Part shown: piece by piece, positions 34,453-44,125 of the stretch
How positions within the stretch are numbered: the first letter of the stretch is position 1
Layout: each line of letters opens with the position of its first letter
From: Pseudomonas saxonica
GTDB lineage: Bacteria > Pseudomonadota > Gammaproteobacteria > Pseudomonadales > Pseudomonadaceae
Direction of reading: 5' to 3'
Assembly (NCBI RefSeq): GCF_007858365.1
Contig: NZ_VFIO01000001.1
Span: 1,426,001-1,490,000 of the forward strand
DNA length: 64,000 nucleotides
Notes under the pieces: generated by a model
Seen by the model: the letters and a program-made list of their open reading frames with translations, nothing else
The model's database searches: none
Told to the model about the DNA's origin: nothing
Position numbers and translations under genes: made by a program

Positions 34453-36297
34453 ATGAAACACCTCGTACTGTTACTTGGATTTATCCCCGCCAGCCAGTTA
34501 CTCGCCGACACCCTTGAACGCGAAAATGCACTCAAGCTCCCGCAAACACTGATTACCGGCAATCGACAGGTTGAAGCGCGCTCGGACAGTACCAGCGCCA
34601 ACAGCGTGTTCACCCGTGACGATATCGACCGCCTGCAACCCACCAGCCTGACGGATCTGTTAAGCCGGGTTCCCGGTGTGCAAGTCGCACGCAGTGGCGG
34701 GCGTGGAGCGTTGCCGGGTATCTATATTCGCGGCACTAAATCGGCGCAAAGCCTGGTGCTGGTGGACGGCCAGCGTATGGCCAACGCCACGTCAGCGGAC
34801 AGCAACCTGCAATACCTGAACATTGACCAAATCGAGCGCGTGGAAGTCCTGCGCGGCTCGCGTTCGGTGATCTATGGCAGCGATGCGATTGGTGGGGTGA
34901 TTCAGATTTTTACCCGCCGGGGTGCAGTTCACGCCCCTCAGCTACGGCTGCACAGTGCCGTGGGCAGTTACGGCAGCACGCTGAACAGCCTCGGCATCTC
35001 CGGGGGTGATACGCAAACCCGTTATAACCTGAGCGCCAGCCTCGAAAACACGGCGGGGATTAATCGCACTACCGTGTCGTACCCGGTGGATAACGACCAC
35101 GACGCGTACCGCAATAAGTCCGTGAGCTTGAATCTCAGCCACAACCTTACTGATGCCGTCGAAGTAGGCGTCAGTGCCATTAAAAACACCGGCAAAACCG
35201 AGCTGGACGCCATGTTCGGGCAAAAGGGTTACAGCGACTTTGATATCAGCAGTGTCGGAGGCTTTATCGACGCGCAAATCAACGACCGCTGGAACTCACG
35301 TGTCGAATGGGGTCATAGCGAAAACCGCGAGAAGACCCGGGACAAACTCAGCCCGGATCTTTACGCGTTCAATACCTATCGCGACTCGCTGAACTGGCAA
35401 AACAACCTGACACTCAATGATCAGCACAGCCTGATTGTGGGTGCCGACAGCTATGAAGACCGCGTGCGCAGCAGCACCGTTTTCGACGAAGACAGCCGCT
35501 GGAACCGCGCCGTGTTTGTTCAACACCGCTTTCATGGGGATTACTTTTCGACCGAGTTAGGCGTGCGCCACGATCAGAACCAGCAGTTCGGCAGTCACAA
35601 CACTTGGAGCGCGAGTCTGAGCGTACCGCTCAATGTGGACAACGAGGTGCTGCTGTCTTACAGCGAAGGGTTCAGGGCGCCGACCTTTAACGATTTGTAC
35701 TACCCGCAATATGGCAATTCGGCTCTCAAACCTGAATATTCGAAAAGTTACGAGCTGCAATGGCGCAGCCAGTTGACTGACAGCAGCCGACTGGAAACGT
35801 CGGTTTACCGCACCGACATTCGTGATGCGATCGTGGCGGACGCCGATTTCATTCAGCAGAATATTGGTGCCGCACGGATCACCGGGTTTGAAAGCGCATT
35901 GCATCAGGAGTGGTTCGGCTGGCAGAGCAGTCTGGGCGTGGCCATTATCGACCCGCGGGATCGCGATACCGGTCATACCTTAAGCCGCCGCGCGCGGCGT
36001 ACTGTGAGCCTGGATCTGGACCGCCAGTTCGACCGCCTGGGTGTCGGGGCCAGCTGGCAAGCGGTGAGCAGCAGCTTTAATGACGACGACAACAAGCAAC
36101 CGATTGGTGGCTACGGGTTGCTGGGGCTGCGTGGCAACTGGATCGCCAGCCCAGAGGTACGGCTGGAGTTGAAAGTCGACAACCTGTTGGACAAATCCTT
36201 TACCCGAGCGCTCTACAGCTATGACGGCAATTACTATGGCTATCGCGAAGAGCGCCGCAGTGTGCAATTGGCCGTCACCTGGACCCCCACCCTGTGA
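34453..36297 (+). CDS. btuB: TonB-dependent outer-membrane receptor, BtuB-like (cobalamin)
   Basis: The 614-residue protein starts at 'MKHLVLLLGF', a signal peptide cleaved near 'LLADT'. The plug domain follows ('LTDLLSRVPGVQVARSGG', 'IYIRGTKSAQSLVLVDG', 'IERVEVLRGSRSVIYGSDAIGG'), then a 22-strand-type barrel ending in aromatic 'LAVTWTPTL'. The size and plug resemble BtuB, and the next gene encodes a BtuF-like binding protein, so vitamin B12 uptake is the best call. A short leader and a REP palindrome leave no room for a cobalamin riboswitch. No clear ribosome binding site is present, and the terminal residue is Leu rather than the usual Phe or Trp. An iron-chelate receptor is a less likely alternative. 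Confidence 0.8.
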   Translation: MKHLVLLLGFIPASQLLADTLERENALKLPQTLITGNRQVEARSDSTSANSVFTRDDIDRLQPTSLTDLLSRVPGVQVARSGGRGALPGIYIRGTKSAQSLVLVDGQRMANATSADSNLQYLNIDQIERVEVLRGSRSVIYGSDAIGGVIQIFTRRGAVHAPQLRLHSAVGSYGSTLNSLGISGGDTQTRYNLSASLENTAGINRTTVSYPVDNDHDAYRNKSVSLNLSHNLTDAVEVGVSAIKNTGKTELDAMFGQKGYSDFDISSVGGFIDAQINDRWNSRVEWGHSENREKTRDKLSPDLYAFNTYRDSLNWQNNLTLNDQHSLIVGADSYEDRVRSSTVFDEDSRWNRAVFVQHRFHGDYFSTELGVRHDQNQQFGSHNTWSASLSVPLNVDNEVLLSYSEGFRAPTFNDLYYPQYGNSALKPEYSKSYELQWRSQLTDSSRLETSVYRTDIRDAIVADADFIQQNIGAARITGFESALHQEWFGWQSSLGVAIIDPRDRDTGHTLSRRARRTVSLDLDRQFDRLGVGASWQAVSSSFNDDDNKQPIGGYGLLGLRGNWIASPEVRLELKVDNLLDKSFTRALYSYDGNYYGYREERRSVQLAVTWTPTL

Positions 36298-36304
36298 CTT
36301 CACC

Positions 36305-36441
36305 GTAGCAGCTGTCGAGGAACGAGGCTGCGTCCGGCGGCGTAGCCGTCGCAAAGCCTACTTGCGCGGTGTCTCCATGAGTTTGGGATTTCAGGCTTTA
36401 CGATCGCTGCGCAATCGCACGTCGCCTTCGGCAACTGCTAC
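36305..36441. repeat. REPIN-like element between btuB and btuF genes
   Basis: It begins GTAGCAGCTG and ends CAACTGCTAC, with internal 'GCGTCCGGCGGCG' and 'TTTACGATCGCTGCGCAATCG' segments (the latter described in parts) shared with the copy at 38396. Inner arms are more diverged than in that copy. Its last bases supply the TAG stop of the convergent btuF-like gene. Confidence 0.8.
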
Positions 36442-37229
36442 GGGTTAAGTTGTTCACACAGCTGGGCGGTCGCTTCAATCATCTGCCCGCTTGGCCGCTC
36501 AAGGCCTTTGTCCTTCAACAACAGTAGACGCCCATGCTTGACCGCATCGAGTTGCGGCCAGACCTTCCAGGCATCCAGCTGCGCCTGGCTGCCAGCAATG
36601 ATCACTTCGGGATTACGCTGCAACACCGACTCGATACTGACCTGCGGCGCCGGGAGCTTTAGGTCGTCAAAGACGTTCCTCGCTCCACACACCGCCAGGG
36701 CGTCGCTGATAATCTGGCCTGCGCCTACGGTGTAGAGCGGCTGATCCCACACTTGATAAAACACCCGCAACGGTTTGTCGCGCCGGTACTCGGCTCGCAG
36801 TTGAGCCAGACGCTCGCGCAGCTGTGCCGCCACCGCTTGCCCGCGTTCGGGCCGGTTCAAGACGCGCGACAAGGCTTCAATCTGGTTCGCCAGTTGATCA
36901 AGGCTGTTGGGTTCGGCAACGTAGGTGGGCAAATTTAGCCGGTGCAGTTGCTCACGCTGAGCAGCACCAACGCTGCCGGGCCAGAGCAGGATGAGATCGG
37001 GTTGCAGGCTGAGCAAACGCTCCATGTTCAACTGACCATAGCGACCCACCGAAGGCACATCAGCCAATGCCGGTGATGACTCGCCGGCATCCAGCCGACC
37101 CACCAGCAAATCGGCTGCCCCCAGCTCGACCACCATTTCAGTCAAGGACGGCGCCAGGCTCACCACGCGCGAGGCCGCCATGGCCGGAATGCCTAACGCC
37201 AGCAGCAATACCACCAGCCCGATACGCAT
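36438..37229 (-). CDS. btuF: Cobalamin-binding periplasmic protein, BtuF-like
   Basis: The 263-residue protein has a signal peptide ([18 protein letters not shown]) and the type III substrate-binding fold typical of BtuF: 'RVVSLAPSLTEMVVELGA' at the start, 'PDLILLWPGSV', and a long connecting helix (about 105-150). It should bind vitamin B12 in the periplasm and hand it to BtuCD; neither BtuC nor BtuD is in the window. It is convergent with btuB and its TAG stop is formed by the end of a REPIN element. It overlaps the next gene upstream by one base. Confidence 0.85.
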   Translation of the reverse strand: MRIGLVVLLLALGIPAMAASRVVSLAPSLTEMVVELGAADLLVGRLDAGESSPALADVPSVGRYGQLNMERLLSLQPDLILLWPGSVGAAQREQLHRLNLPTYVAEPNSLDQLANQIEALSRVLNRPERGQAVAAQLRERLAQLRAEYRRDKPLRVFYQVWDQPLYTVGAGQIISDALAVCGARNVFDDLKLPAPQVSIESVLQRNPEVIIAGSQAQLDAWKVWPQLDAVKHGRLLLLKDKGLERPSGQMIEATAQLCEQLNP

Positions 37230-37648
37230 CAGCCGATCTGACGCGGTATGCGGTAGAGGTAAAACAGCAGCAGCGTGGAGACCACCAGCAACAGCAATGG
37301 CACGCCTTCAAGACCGACAAACACGGCCAGGGTGGCCAGCCAGGCCGGCAAGCCCGCCACCAGCAACGCCGGATAACGCACCCGGGCGAGCGTCGCCCAG
37401 GCAGCAGGCTCTTGCGGGCTGCCCAACGATTTTTGCAGGGCGATCAACGCGTGTTTGTAAGGCCCGAAGAACCGCAGCGTGACAAACATGGAGGCAACAC
37501 CGGCGATGAACAGCGGCATTTTCAGAAAGGGCAGCAAGGGGGGCGATTCGCCAAAGAAAATCTCAGCCAACAATAAGGGCAGCATCGTAAGCACAAGCTG
37601 CTGCCACCAACTGAAGCTCAAACGTCGGCGAATCTGACCCCGGGTCAC
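37229..37648 (-). CDS. Small inner-membrane protein of unknown function
   Basis: The 139-residue protein has about four membrane segments (near residues 15-30, 40-60, 92-110 and 112-133) and a positively charged N-terminus (MTRGQIRRR). It lies between ribA and the btuF-like gene and overlaps both by a few bases, so it is co-translated with them. I do not recognise a family. Confidence 0.7.
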   Translation of the reverse strand: MTRGQIRRRLSFSWWQQLVLTMLPLLLAEIFFGESPPLLPFLKMPLFIAGVASMFVTLRFFGPYKHALIALQKSLGSPQEPAAWATLARVRYPALLVAGLPAWLATLAVFVGLEGVPLLLLVVSTLLLFYLYRIPRQIG

Positions 37649-38262
37649 GCGGGATCGGCTTCGCTTTGATGCTGATTGCCCATCATGTGCCCGAGTTTGC
37701 TGGCTTTGGTCGCCAGATACAGCTTGTTGTGCGGGTTTTGGCCCGTGTGCAGCGGAACACGCTCGGCCACGGTGATGCCCATGTCGGTCAAGGCTTTGAC
37801 TTTGCGCGGGTTGTTGGTCATCAAACGCAGCGACTTCACACCCAGATGCTCCAGCATCGGCAAGCAGATGGCGTAGTCGCGCTGATCGGCAGCGAAGCCC
37901 AGACGCTCATTGGCTTCCACGGTATCTGCACCGCCGTCCTGTAACTCGTAGGCGCGGATTTTATTCAGCAAGCCAATTCCACGGCCTTCCTGACGCAGGT
38001 ACAGCAATACGCCACGACCTTCACGCGCGATCGCTTGCAACGCGGCTTCGAGCTGCGAGCCGCAGTCACAGCGCTGGCTGAACAAGGCATCGCCCGTCAG
38101 GCATTCGGAGTGGATCCGGCCCAATACCGGCGCCCCGTCTGCCACGTCGCCCAAACTGAGCACAACGTGTTCACGACCTGTGGCCTTCTCTAGGAAGCCA
38201 TTCATGGTGAATTCGGCAAAAGGGGTGGGAAGTTTGCATGCGGCAACAAAAGCGACGGGCAC
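37645..38262 (-). CDS. ribA: GTP cyclohydrolase II
   Basis: This enzyme opens GTP in the first step of riboflavin synthesis. I start at the GTG at 38262 because AGGAG lies seven bases upstream and it gives the usual 205 residues. The zinc ligands are complete ('[17 protein letters not shown]': Cys, Cys, Cys), as are '[10 protein letters not shown]' and 'MTNNPRKV'. It is the only complete GTP cyclohydrolase II in the window; the RibA half of the RibBA protein at 40576 lacks these residues. It overlaps the downstream membrane gene by four bases. Confidence 0.95.
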   Translation of the reverse strand: MPVAFVAACKLPTPFAEFTMNGFLEKATGREHVVLSLGDVADGAPVLGRIHSECLTGDALFSQRCDCGSQLEAALQAIAREGRGVLLYLRQEGRGIGLLNKIRAYELQDGGADTVEANERLGFAADQRDYAICLPMLEHLGVKSLRLMTNNPRKVKALTDMGITVAERVPLHTGQNPHNKLYLATKASKLGHMMGNQHQSEADPA

Positions 38263-38395
38263 CGTGTGCTCCTGATCAATTTGAGTACTGGATATTCGCA
38301 GAGGCGGCATTGTAACAGGACGTTCCTACAGACGCTTAGGCTGAATTGTGGAGGATAAATATCAAAAAGTTTGATGTCTTGCTGCACACGATTTC

Positions 38396-38526
38396 GTAGC
38401 AGCTGCCGTAGGCTGCGTCCGGCGGCGCAGCCGTCGCAAAATCAGCGGGCGCGGGTTATCAATTAAATCGAGTACTCTGATTTTACGATCGCTGCGCAAT
38501 CGATCGCAGCCTGCGGCAGCTGCTAC
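38396..38526. repeat. REPIN-like element between ribA and thiL
   Basis: The outer arms GTAGCAGCTGCCGTAGGCTGCG (given in part: GTAGCAGCTGCC...GGCTGCG) and CGCAGCC...GGCAGCTGCTAC are nearly perfect reverse complements enclosing about 90 bases. The inner pair 'GCAGCCGTCGCAAAATCAG' and 'CTGATTTTACGATCGCTGC' is also largely complementary. This two-ended form is a REPIN. Confidence 0.88.
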
Positions 38527-38535
38527 GGGAGCCAA

Positions 38536-39495
38536 TCAAACGCCGAAGTGCTGGTAACCACGCGTTGTCGGGGTGATGTCCTGACCCTCGTCATCCAGCA
38601 GCCTAACGCCCTGCCCTTCAACAACACGGCCGATCACATGAATCGGCCAGCCATCGGCCAGCAAGGTCGGCAGCTCTAGCGCAGGCAAGGTGAACGCCAA
38701 CACATAATCGTCACCGCCGCTCAACGCCGCTAGTTGCGCGCCGCTATCGCCCAGAAACTCTTCCAGCGCCAGCGAAACCGGCACACGGTCCAGGTCAATG
38801 ACCAAGCCCACCCGCGACGCTGTCGCGATATGGCCGCAGTCTGCAAGCAAGCCATCGGAAATATCCAGTGCCGAGGTGGCTTTGCCACGCAGCGCCTGGC
38901 CGAGTGCCAGCTGCGGTTGGGGCGACCAGTAGTGCGCCAGCAGCGGCTCGCTGATCAACGGCGCGGCCGTACGCTGACCCAACACCAGAGGCAAAGCGCC
39001 TGCGGCATTGCCCAACTCGCCGCCCACACACAGCAAATCCCCAGGGCGAGCGCCGCTACGCTTCAGCGCATGGCCATTGGGAACACGGCCAAAAACCGTC
39101 AGCGTCAGGCACAGCGGCCCGCGCGTGGTATCGCCGCCGATAAGCTGCAAGCCACAGTGTTGCGCCATCCTATTTAAACCACGGGCAAACGCTTGCAACC
39201 AGTCGGCTTGAACCGTGGGTAACGTCAGGGCAAGGGTAAACGCCAGGGGTGTTGCGCCCATGGCCGCCAAGTCACTGGCCGCCACTGCCAGCGAACGCTG
39301 ACCGAGCAAGAAAGGGTCGCATGGATCTGCGAAGTGCACCCCGGCAACCAGGGTGTCGGTGGAAATCGCTAGCTGTTCCCCGTGGGGAACATCCAGCAGG
39401 GCGCAGTCGTCGCCGATGCCCAGAGCAACCCCAGCGCCGCCCTGCGCACACGGCGCAGCAGCGAAGAAGTTGCGGATCAGCTCAAACTCGCCCAT
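38536..39495 (-). CDS. thiL: Thiamine-monophosphate kinase
   Basis: ThiL phosphorylates thiamine monophosphate to thiamine diphosphate. The 319-residue protein has the family start 'GEFELIRNFF', the metal site 'GIGDDCALLDVP' and 'LQLIGGDTTRGP', and 'SALDISDGLLAD'. It is the last gene of the rib-nus operon here. In other Pseudomonas genomes pgpA usually follows thiL; here a REPIN and then ribA follow instead. Confidence 0.95.
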   Translation of the reverse strand: MGEFELIRNFFAAAPCAQGGAGVALGIGDDCALLDVPHGEQLAISTDTLVAGVHFADPCDPFLLGQRSLAVAASDLAAMGATPLAFTLALTLPTVQADWLQAFARGLNRMAQHCGLQLIGGDTTRGPLCLTLTVFGRVPNGHALKRSGARPGDLLCVGGELGNAAGALPLVLGQRTAAPLISEPLLAHYWSPQPQLALGQALRGKATSALDISDGLLADCGHIATASRVGLVIDLDRVPVSLALEEFLGDSGAQLAALSGGDDYVLAFTLPALELPTLLADGWPIHVIGRVVEGQGVRLLDDEGQDITPTTRGYQHFGV

Positions 39496-39510
39496 GGCCG
39501 ACAGCGCGAT

Positions 39511-40011
39511 TTAGCGCTTGTAAGCCTTTACTTCGGCTTCACGCAGACGTGGCGCCAGTTTGTCGAGCACACCGTTGACGAACTTGTGGCCGTCGGTGGA
39601 ACCGAATACTTTGGCCAGCTCGATGCCTTCGTTGATCACAACGCGGTAAGGCACGTCGACACGCTTGAGCAGTTCCCAGGTAGACAGGCGCAGCACCGAC
39701 AACTCAACCGGATCGAGTTCTTCGATGGTGATGTCCAGGCAAGGCGTCAGAGCCGTATCAATCTCGACTTTGTTCGCAGGCACGCCATGCAGGATTTCAC
39801 GGAAGTACGCAGCGTCAACGTCGGTGAAATCGTTATCGACGCGGAACTGCGCTTCGATTTCGTTCAGGGACTGTTTAGCCATGTGCCACTGGTACAGGGC
39901 TTGAGTCGCCAACTGACGCGCTTCACGGCGCTTGGCACTCTTGGAAGGTTTGCCAGCGTCCGCAGGTTTCGGGTCGCGCGGGTTGAAACGATCGCTTTCG
40001 TCGGAAATCAC
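39511..40011 (-). CDS. nusB: Transcription antitermination factor NusB
   Basis: NusB with NusE binds boxA RNA and supports ribosomal-RNA antitermination. The 166-residue protein has a short charged N-terminal extension (about 25 residues) and then the all-helical NusB domain ('[15 protein letters not shown]', '[30 protein letters not shown]' seen in two blocks). The start overlaps ribH by four bases (ATGA). Confidence 0.96.
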   Translation of the reverse strand: MISDESDRFNPRDPKPADAGKPSKSAKRREARQLATQALYQWHMAKQSLNEIEAQFRVDNDFTDVDAAYFREILHGVPANKVEIDTALTPCLDITIEELDPVELSVLRLSTWELLKRVDVPYRVVINEGIELAKVFGSTDGHKFVNGVLDKLAPRLREAEVKAYKR

Positions 40012-40484
40012 TTGGCCTCCAACTGTGCCAACAGGCTAACCATTTCAAGGGCGGACAAGGCAGCTTCTGCGCCTTTGTTGCCGGCTTTGGTGCCGGAGCG
40101 CTCGATGGCTTGTTCAATCGAGTCAACGGTCAGCACGCCGAAGGCAACCGGTACGCCGAACTGCATGGACACTTGAGACAAGCCCTTGGTGCACTCGCCT
40201 GCAACGTATTCGAAATGCGGAGTACCGCCACGGATTACAGCGCCCAAGGCGATGATGGCGGCGAATTCGTTGCGCTGGGCAACTTTTTGCGCAACCAGCG
40301 GGATTTCAAACGCGCCCGGAGCACGGATGATGGTGATGTCGCTTTCGTTCACACCGTGGCGAACCAGGGCATCAACGGCACCACTCACCAGGCTTTCGAC
40401 GACGAAGCTGTTGAAACGGCCGACTACTAGCGCGTAGCGACCTTTGGGGGCGATGAAGGTACCTTCGATGGTCTTCAGGGTCAT
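40008..40484 (-). CDS. ribH: 6,7-dimethyl-8-ribityllumazine synthase
   Basis: It condenses 5-amino-6-ribitylaminouracil with dihydroxybutanone phosphate, the second-last step to riboflavin. The 158-residue protein has '[11 protein letters not shown]', '[13 protein letters not shown]' in the form '[13 protein letters not shown]', '[16 protein letters not shown]' and '[12 protein letters not shown]'. It sits between ribBA and nusB, as in most Pseudomonas. Confidence 0.96.
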   Translation of the reverse strand: MTLKTIEGTFIAPKGRYALVVGRFNSFVVESLVSGAVDALVRHGVNESDITIIRAPGAFEIPLVAQKVAQRNEFAAIIALGAVIRGGTPHFEYVAGECTKGLSQVSMQFGVPVAFGVLTVDSIEQAIERSGTKAGNKGAEAALSALEMVSLLAQLEAK

Positions 40485-40509
40485 TCGGTATGTCTCGTAT
40501 TAAAGAGCC

Positions 40510-40531
40510 AGAGCGCACTTGCGTGCGCTCT
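40510..40531. terminator. Hairpin between ribBA and ribH
   Basis: A perfect 9-bp stem (AGAGCGCAC with GTGCGCTCT) closes a four-base loop (GCAA on the minus strand). On the minus strand it is followed by GGCTCTTTAAT, a weak T-run. It may attenuate transcription from ribBA into ribH-nusB-thiL or protect an mRNA end. Confidence 0.55.
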
Positions 40532-40575
40532 TTAAGGATATTGGGCCACGAATTCGGACTGGACACGACCGGTCT

Positions 40576-41667
40576 TTATTCGGAGGGCACGTATTCTACA
40601 ACTTCCAGATCGAAACCGGATATGGCATTGAACTTCATTGGTGAACTCATCAGGCGCATTTTTCGCACGCCCAGGTCACGCAGGATCTGTGAACCGGCAC
40701 CGACGATGCTGTACGTGGTCGGTTTTTTGGCCGGCACCGCGTCTGCGGTTTCACGTATATGAGCCAGCAATACGTCGCCATCCAAGGGGTGCCCCAGCAA
40801 CAGCACTACACCGCTGCCCGCCTCTGCCACCGCGCTCATGGCCGCGCGCAGGCTCCAGCGGCCCGGCTGCTTGACCATTAACAGGTCACGCAAAGGGTCC
40901 ATGTTGTGCACACGCACCAGCGTCGGTTCTTCTGCGCTGATCTTGCCCAGGGTCAGTGCCATGTGCACATCGCCTTCGACTGAATCACGATAGGTCACCA
41001 GGTTGAATTGGCCCAGTTCGCTGTCCAGTGGCTGCTCGGCAATCCGCTGAACGGTACGTTCGTGAATCATGCGGTAGTGGATCAGGTCGGCAATGGTGCC
41101 GATCTTGATGCCGTGTTCGGCGGCAAAAAGTTCCAGTTCCGGACGACGGGCCATGGTGCCGTCGTCGTTCATCACTTCACAAATGACGCCGCTTGGCTCA
41201 AAACCGGCCATACGGGCCAGGTCGCAAGCCGCCTCGGTGTGACCTGCACGGGCCAGGGTGCCGCCGGCTTGGGCCATCAACGGGAAAATATGGCCAGGGC
41301 TGACGATGTCTTCAGCTTTGGCGTCTTTGGCCGCAGCCGCCTGTACGGTGCGCGCACGGTCCGCCGCTGAAATGCCGGTGGTCACACCTGTCGCCGCTTC
41401 GATTGACACCGTGAACTTGGTGCCAAAGCCGGAGCCATTGCGCGGAGCCATCAACGGCAGCTTCAGCAGCTCGCAGCGTTCACGGCTCATCGGCATGCAG
41501 ATCAGACCACGGGCAAACCGCGCCATGAAGTTAATATGCTCGGCCTGACAGCACTCGGCTGCCATGATCAGGTCGCCTTCGTTCTCACGGTCTTCGTCAT
41601 CCATAAGGATGACCATCTTGCCTTGGCGGATGTCTTCAACCAGTTCTTCGATGCTGTTGAGCGCCAC
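40576..41667 (-). CDS. ribBA: 3,4-dihydroxy-2-butanone-4-phosphate synthase fused to a degenerate GTP cyclohydrolase II domain
   Basis: The N-terminal 200 residues form an intact RibB: 'LMDDEDRENEGDL' (metal and acid residues), 'RGLICMPMS' and 'GHTEAACDLARMAG'. It makes the four-carbon unit for RibH from ribulose 5-phosphate. The C-terminal 160 residues align with RibA but lack the three zinc cysteines: where the motif C-x10-C-x-C should be, it reads 'HNMDPLRDLLMV'. This half should not open GTP. A separate full RibA is encoded at 37645. The gene is 363 residues long, as in other Pseudomonas. Confidence 0.94.
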   Translation of the reverse strand: MALNSIEELVEDIRQGKMVILMDDEDRENEGDLIMAAECCQAEHINFMARFARGLICMPMSRERCELLKLPLMAPRNGSGFGTKFTVSIEAATGVTTGISAADRARTVQAAAAKDAKAEDIVSPGHIFPLMAQAGGTLARAGHTEAACDLARMAGFEPSGVICEVMNDDGTMARRPELELFAAEHGIKIGTIADLIHYRMIHERTVQRIAEQPLDSELGQFNLVTYRDSVEGDVHMALTLGKISAEEPTLVRVHNMDPLRDLLMVKQPGRWSLRAAMSAVAEAGSGVVLLLGHPLDGDVLLAHIRETADAVPAKKPTTYSIVGAGSQILRDLGVRKMRLMSSPMKFNAISGFDLEVVEYVPSE

Positions 41668-41682
41668 GCGGCACCCCCTTAA

Positions 41683-42345
41683 TCAGGATTTGAGATAGCC
41701 GTTGGCGGCCAGAAAACTTTCGCTGATGCCACCCGAGGTTGGCTCGGCGGCTTTATCGCCCAGCAACAAGCGTTCCAGGTAACGCGCCAACAAATCAACT
41801 TCTAGGTTCACCCGGCGGCCCGGACGGTAGTCGTCCATGATGGTTTCGCTCAGGGTATGCGGAATGATCGTCAGCGAGAACTCGGCGCCATTGACCGAGT
41901 TCACGGTCAGGCTGGTGCCGTCGACGGTGATCGAGCCTTTATGGGCAATGTATTTGGCCAGTTCTTTCGGGGCACGAATCACGAATTCAATGGCGCGGGC
42001 GTTCTCTTCACGGGAGATCACTTCGCCGACGCCATCCACATGACCGCTCACCAGATGACCGCCCAGACGCGTGGTCGGGGTCAGGGCTTTTTCCAGATTG
42101 ACCCGGCTGCCGCTTTTCAATTCGTTGAACGCGGTGCAATCAAGCGTTTCGCGACTGACATCCGCCGCAAACCCGTTACCCGGCAGTTCAACGGCAGTCA
42201 GGCACACGCCATTGATCGCGATGCTGTCACCGAGTTTGACGTCGCTCAGGTCGAGCTTGCCGGTGTCTACAGAAACACGCACATCACCGCCTTTAGGGGT
42301 CAGTGCGCGGATGGTGCCGATGGATTCGATGATGCCGGTAAACAT
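41683..42345 (-). CDS. ribE: Riboflavin synthase alpha chain
   Basis: It dismutates two 6,7-dimethyl-8-ribityllumazine molecules into riboflavin. I start at 'MFTGIIESIGTI' (42345), the invariant start of the family; the open frame further up is not used. The 220-residue protein shows the two similar barrel halves ('SIAINGVCLTAVE' and 'SITVDGTSLTVNSV'). It lies 15 bases upstream of ribBA. The symbol ribC is also used for it in P. aeruginosa. Confidence 0.96.
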   Translation of the reverse strand: MFTGIIESIGTIRALTPKGGDVRVSVDTGKLDLSDVKLGDSIAINGVCLTAVELPGNGFAADVSRETLDCTAFNELKSGSRVNLEKALTPTTRLGGHLVSGHVDGVGEVISREENARAIEFVIRAPKELAKYIAHKGSITVDGTSLTVNSVNGAEFSLTIIPHTLSETIMDDYRPGRRVNLEVDLLARYLERLLLGDKAAEPTSGGISESFLAANGYLKS

Positions 42346-42391
42346 GGCGTTCCCCTTGAGAACCAAGCCTGCATTAAACGGAGGCTGAGAA

Positions 42392-43525
42392 TTATACGCT
42401 CGCTGATGGCACAGGTATGGCTGTGACTCTCCAGTCATCGCCTACTGCGCGCATATCTGTAATTTTAAGCAACACTGCTTCACTCATATGGTTCAACGGC
42501 AGCTCAAGCAATGGCCGGGCGCTGGAACCCAAGAACTTGGCCGCGACAAAAATCTGGTATTCATCCACCAGACCTTGCTCGGCAAACGCGCCCGCCAGCC
42601 TTGGGCCGGCCTCGACCAGCACCTCGTTGACACCACGGGCGGCCAGCGCTTCCAACAGTTTGCGCAGGTCGACCTGGCCGTTGGCCCCGTGAATCACCAG
42701 GCATTCCGGCCCCGTGCGGTACTGTTCGGCGGGCGGCACACACGTGGCGACCAGCGCCGGCCCGGCCTTGAAGAACGGAGCATCCAGCGGCACCCGCAAA
42801 CGCCCGTCAATCAACACCCGCAACGGTGGACGGCTAAGCGCCAGCGCGGTCAGTTCAGGGCTCAAGCCCAGCTCCGGGCCTCGCACGGTCAGGCGAGCGC
42901 CATCGGCCAAAACGGTGTCTGCACCGGTCAACACCACACTGGCTTGCGCGCGCAAACGCTGAACCGCCGAGCGCGCAGCCGGGCCGGTAATCCATTGGCT
43001 TTCGCCATTGGCCATCGCGGTACGGCCATCCAGGCTCATTGCCATCTTGACCCGCACAAACGGCAGGCCGTGCTCCATACGCTTGAGAAAACCCGGATTC
43101 AACGCGCGGGCTTCGTGCTCAAGCACGCCGCAGCGCACATCGATGCCCGCGTCTGACAGCCGTTTTAGACCACGCCCCGCGACATCCGGGTTGGGGTCTT
43201 GCATCGCCGCAACAACCCGTGCAACGCCGGCATTGACCAGTCCATCGGCACACGGCGGTGTGTGGCCGTGATGGCTGCACGGTTCAAGCGTAACGTATGC
43301 GGTGGCACCACGGGCCAACGCGCCCGCCGCTCGCAAAGCGTGAACTTCGGCATGGGGCTCGCCCGTGCGCACGTGCCAGCCTTCACCGACAATCTGCCCG
43401 TCGCGCACAATCACGCATCCGACACGCGGGTTAGGGTGTGTGGTGTACAGGCCATTGCGCGCCAATTCGATAGCGCGGGCCATGTAATGGCCGTCCAGGA
43501 CGGCTTGTTCAGTGGATACGGTCAT
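42392..43525 (-). CDS. ribD: Bifunctional riboflavin deaminase/reductase
   Basis: RibD deaminates and then reduces the pyrimidine made by RibA. The 377-residue protein has the zinc deaminase motifs 'PHAEVHAL' and '[11 protein letters not shown]' in the N-terminal half and the reductase domain from about residue 148 ('[13 protein letters not shown]', '[11 protein letters not shown]'). Its start overlaps the nrdR stop (ATGA). Confidence 0.95.
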   Translation of the reverse strand: MTVSTEQAVLDGHYMARAIELARNGLYTTHPNPRVGCVIVRDGQIVGEGWHVRTGEPHAEVHALRAAGALARGATAYVTLEPCSHHGHTPPCADGLVNAGVARVVAAMQDPNPDVAGRGLKRLSDAGIDVRCGVLEHEARALNPGFLKRMEHGLPFVRVKMAMSLDGRTAMANGESQWITGPAARSAVQRLRAQASVVLTGADTVLADGARLTVRGPELGLSPELTALALSRPPLRVLIDGRLRVPLDAPFFKAGPALVATCVPPAEQYRTGPECLVIHGANGQVDLRKLLEALAARGVNEVLVEAGPRLAGAFAEQGLVDEYQIFVAAKFLGSSARPLLELPLNHMSEAVLLKITDMRAVGDDWRVTAIPVPSASV

Positions 43526-43986
43526 TTGGTTGAAGGCTCTCGGGCAAGGCGGTCAATCTCTTCACGGAACTCGTTAAGGTCCTGGAAGCGACGATACACA
43601 GAGGCGAAACGGATATAGGCCACTTCGTCGAGCTTTTGCAGCTCAGCCATGACCAACTCACCGACAACAAGGGATTTGACCTCGCGCTCACCCGTTGCAC
43701 GCAGCTTGCTTTTGATGTGAGCCAGGGCGGCTTCAAGACGCTCGACACTGACCGGGCGCTTTTCCAGCGCACGCTGCATGCCAGCACGCAGTTTTTCTTC
43801 GTCGAACGGCTGACGGCTGCCGTCTTGCTTGATCAGGCGGGGTAATACCAACTCAGCTGTTTCAAAGGTGGTGAAGCGCTCACCACAGGCCAGGCATTCA
43901 CGCCGGCGACGCACCTGATCGCCCTCGGCAACCAGACGCGAGTCGATGACTTTAGTGTCGTTGGCACCGCAGAAGGGACAGTGCAT
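43522..43986 (-). CDS. nrdR: NrdR, repressor of ribonucleotide reductase genes
   Basis: NrdR senses ATP and dATP and represses nrd operons. I start at '[17 protein letters not shown]' (43986), which gives the normal 154 residues. Four zinc cysteines are present (CPFC and '[16 protein letters not shown]'), followed by the ATP-cone domain ('[17 protein letters not shown]'). It heads the rib operon, as in many gamma-proteobacteria. Confidence 0.96.
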   Translation of the reverse strand: MHCPFCGANDTKVIDSRLVAEGDQVRRRRECLACGERFTTFETAELVLPRLIKQDGSRQPFDEEKLRAGMQRALEKRPVSVERLEAALAHIKSKLRATGEREVKSLVVGELVMAELQKLDEVAYIRFASVYRRFQDLNEFREEIDRLAREPSTK

Positions 43987-44125
43987 GGTGGCAGCCAACA
44001 AAAATGGGGAGCGCCATGTTAGCGCATCCCACTGGCAAGACAAGTCATAGGCTTTACGGTATACAGTCCGCCGACTATGTTTCACACCATCTGTTACGCC
44101 GACTGACTTGCCGCTGGAGCCGTCT

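Noticed and set aside
40485..42391. FMN riboswitch before ribBA or ribE
   Set aside because: The gaps are short and lack the conserved RFN blocks. Only a simple hairpin is present at 40510-40531.
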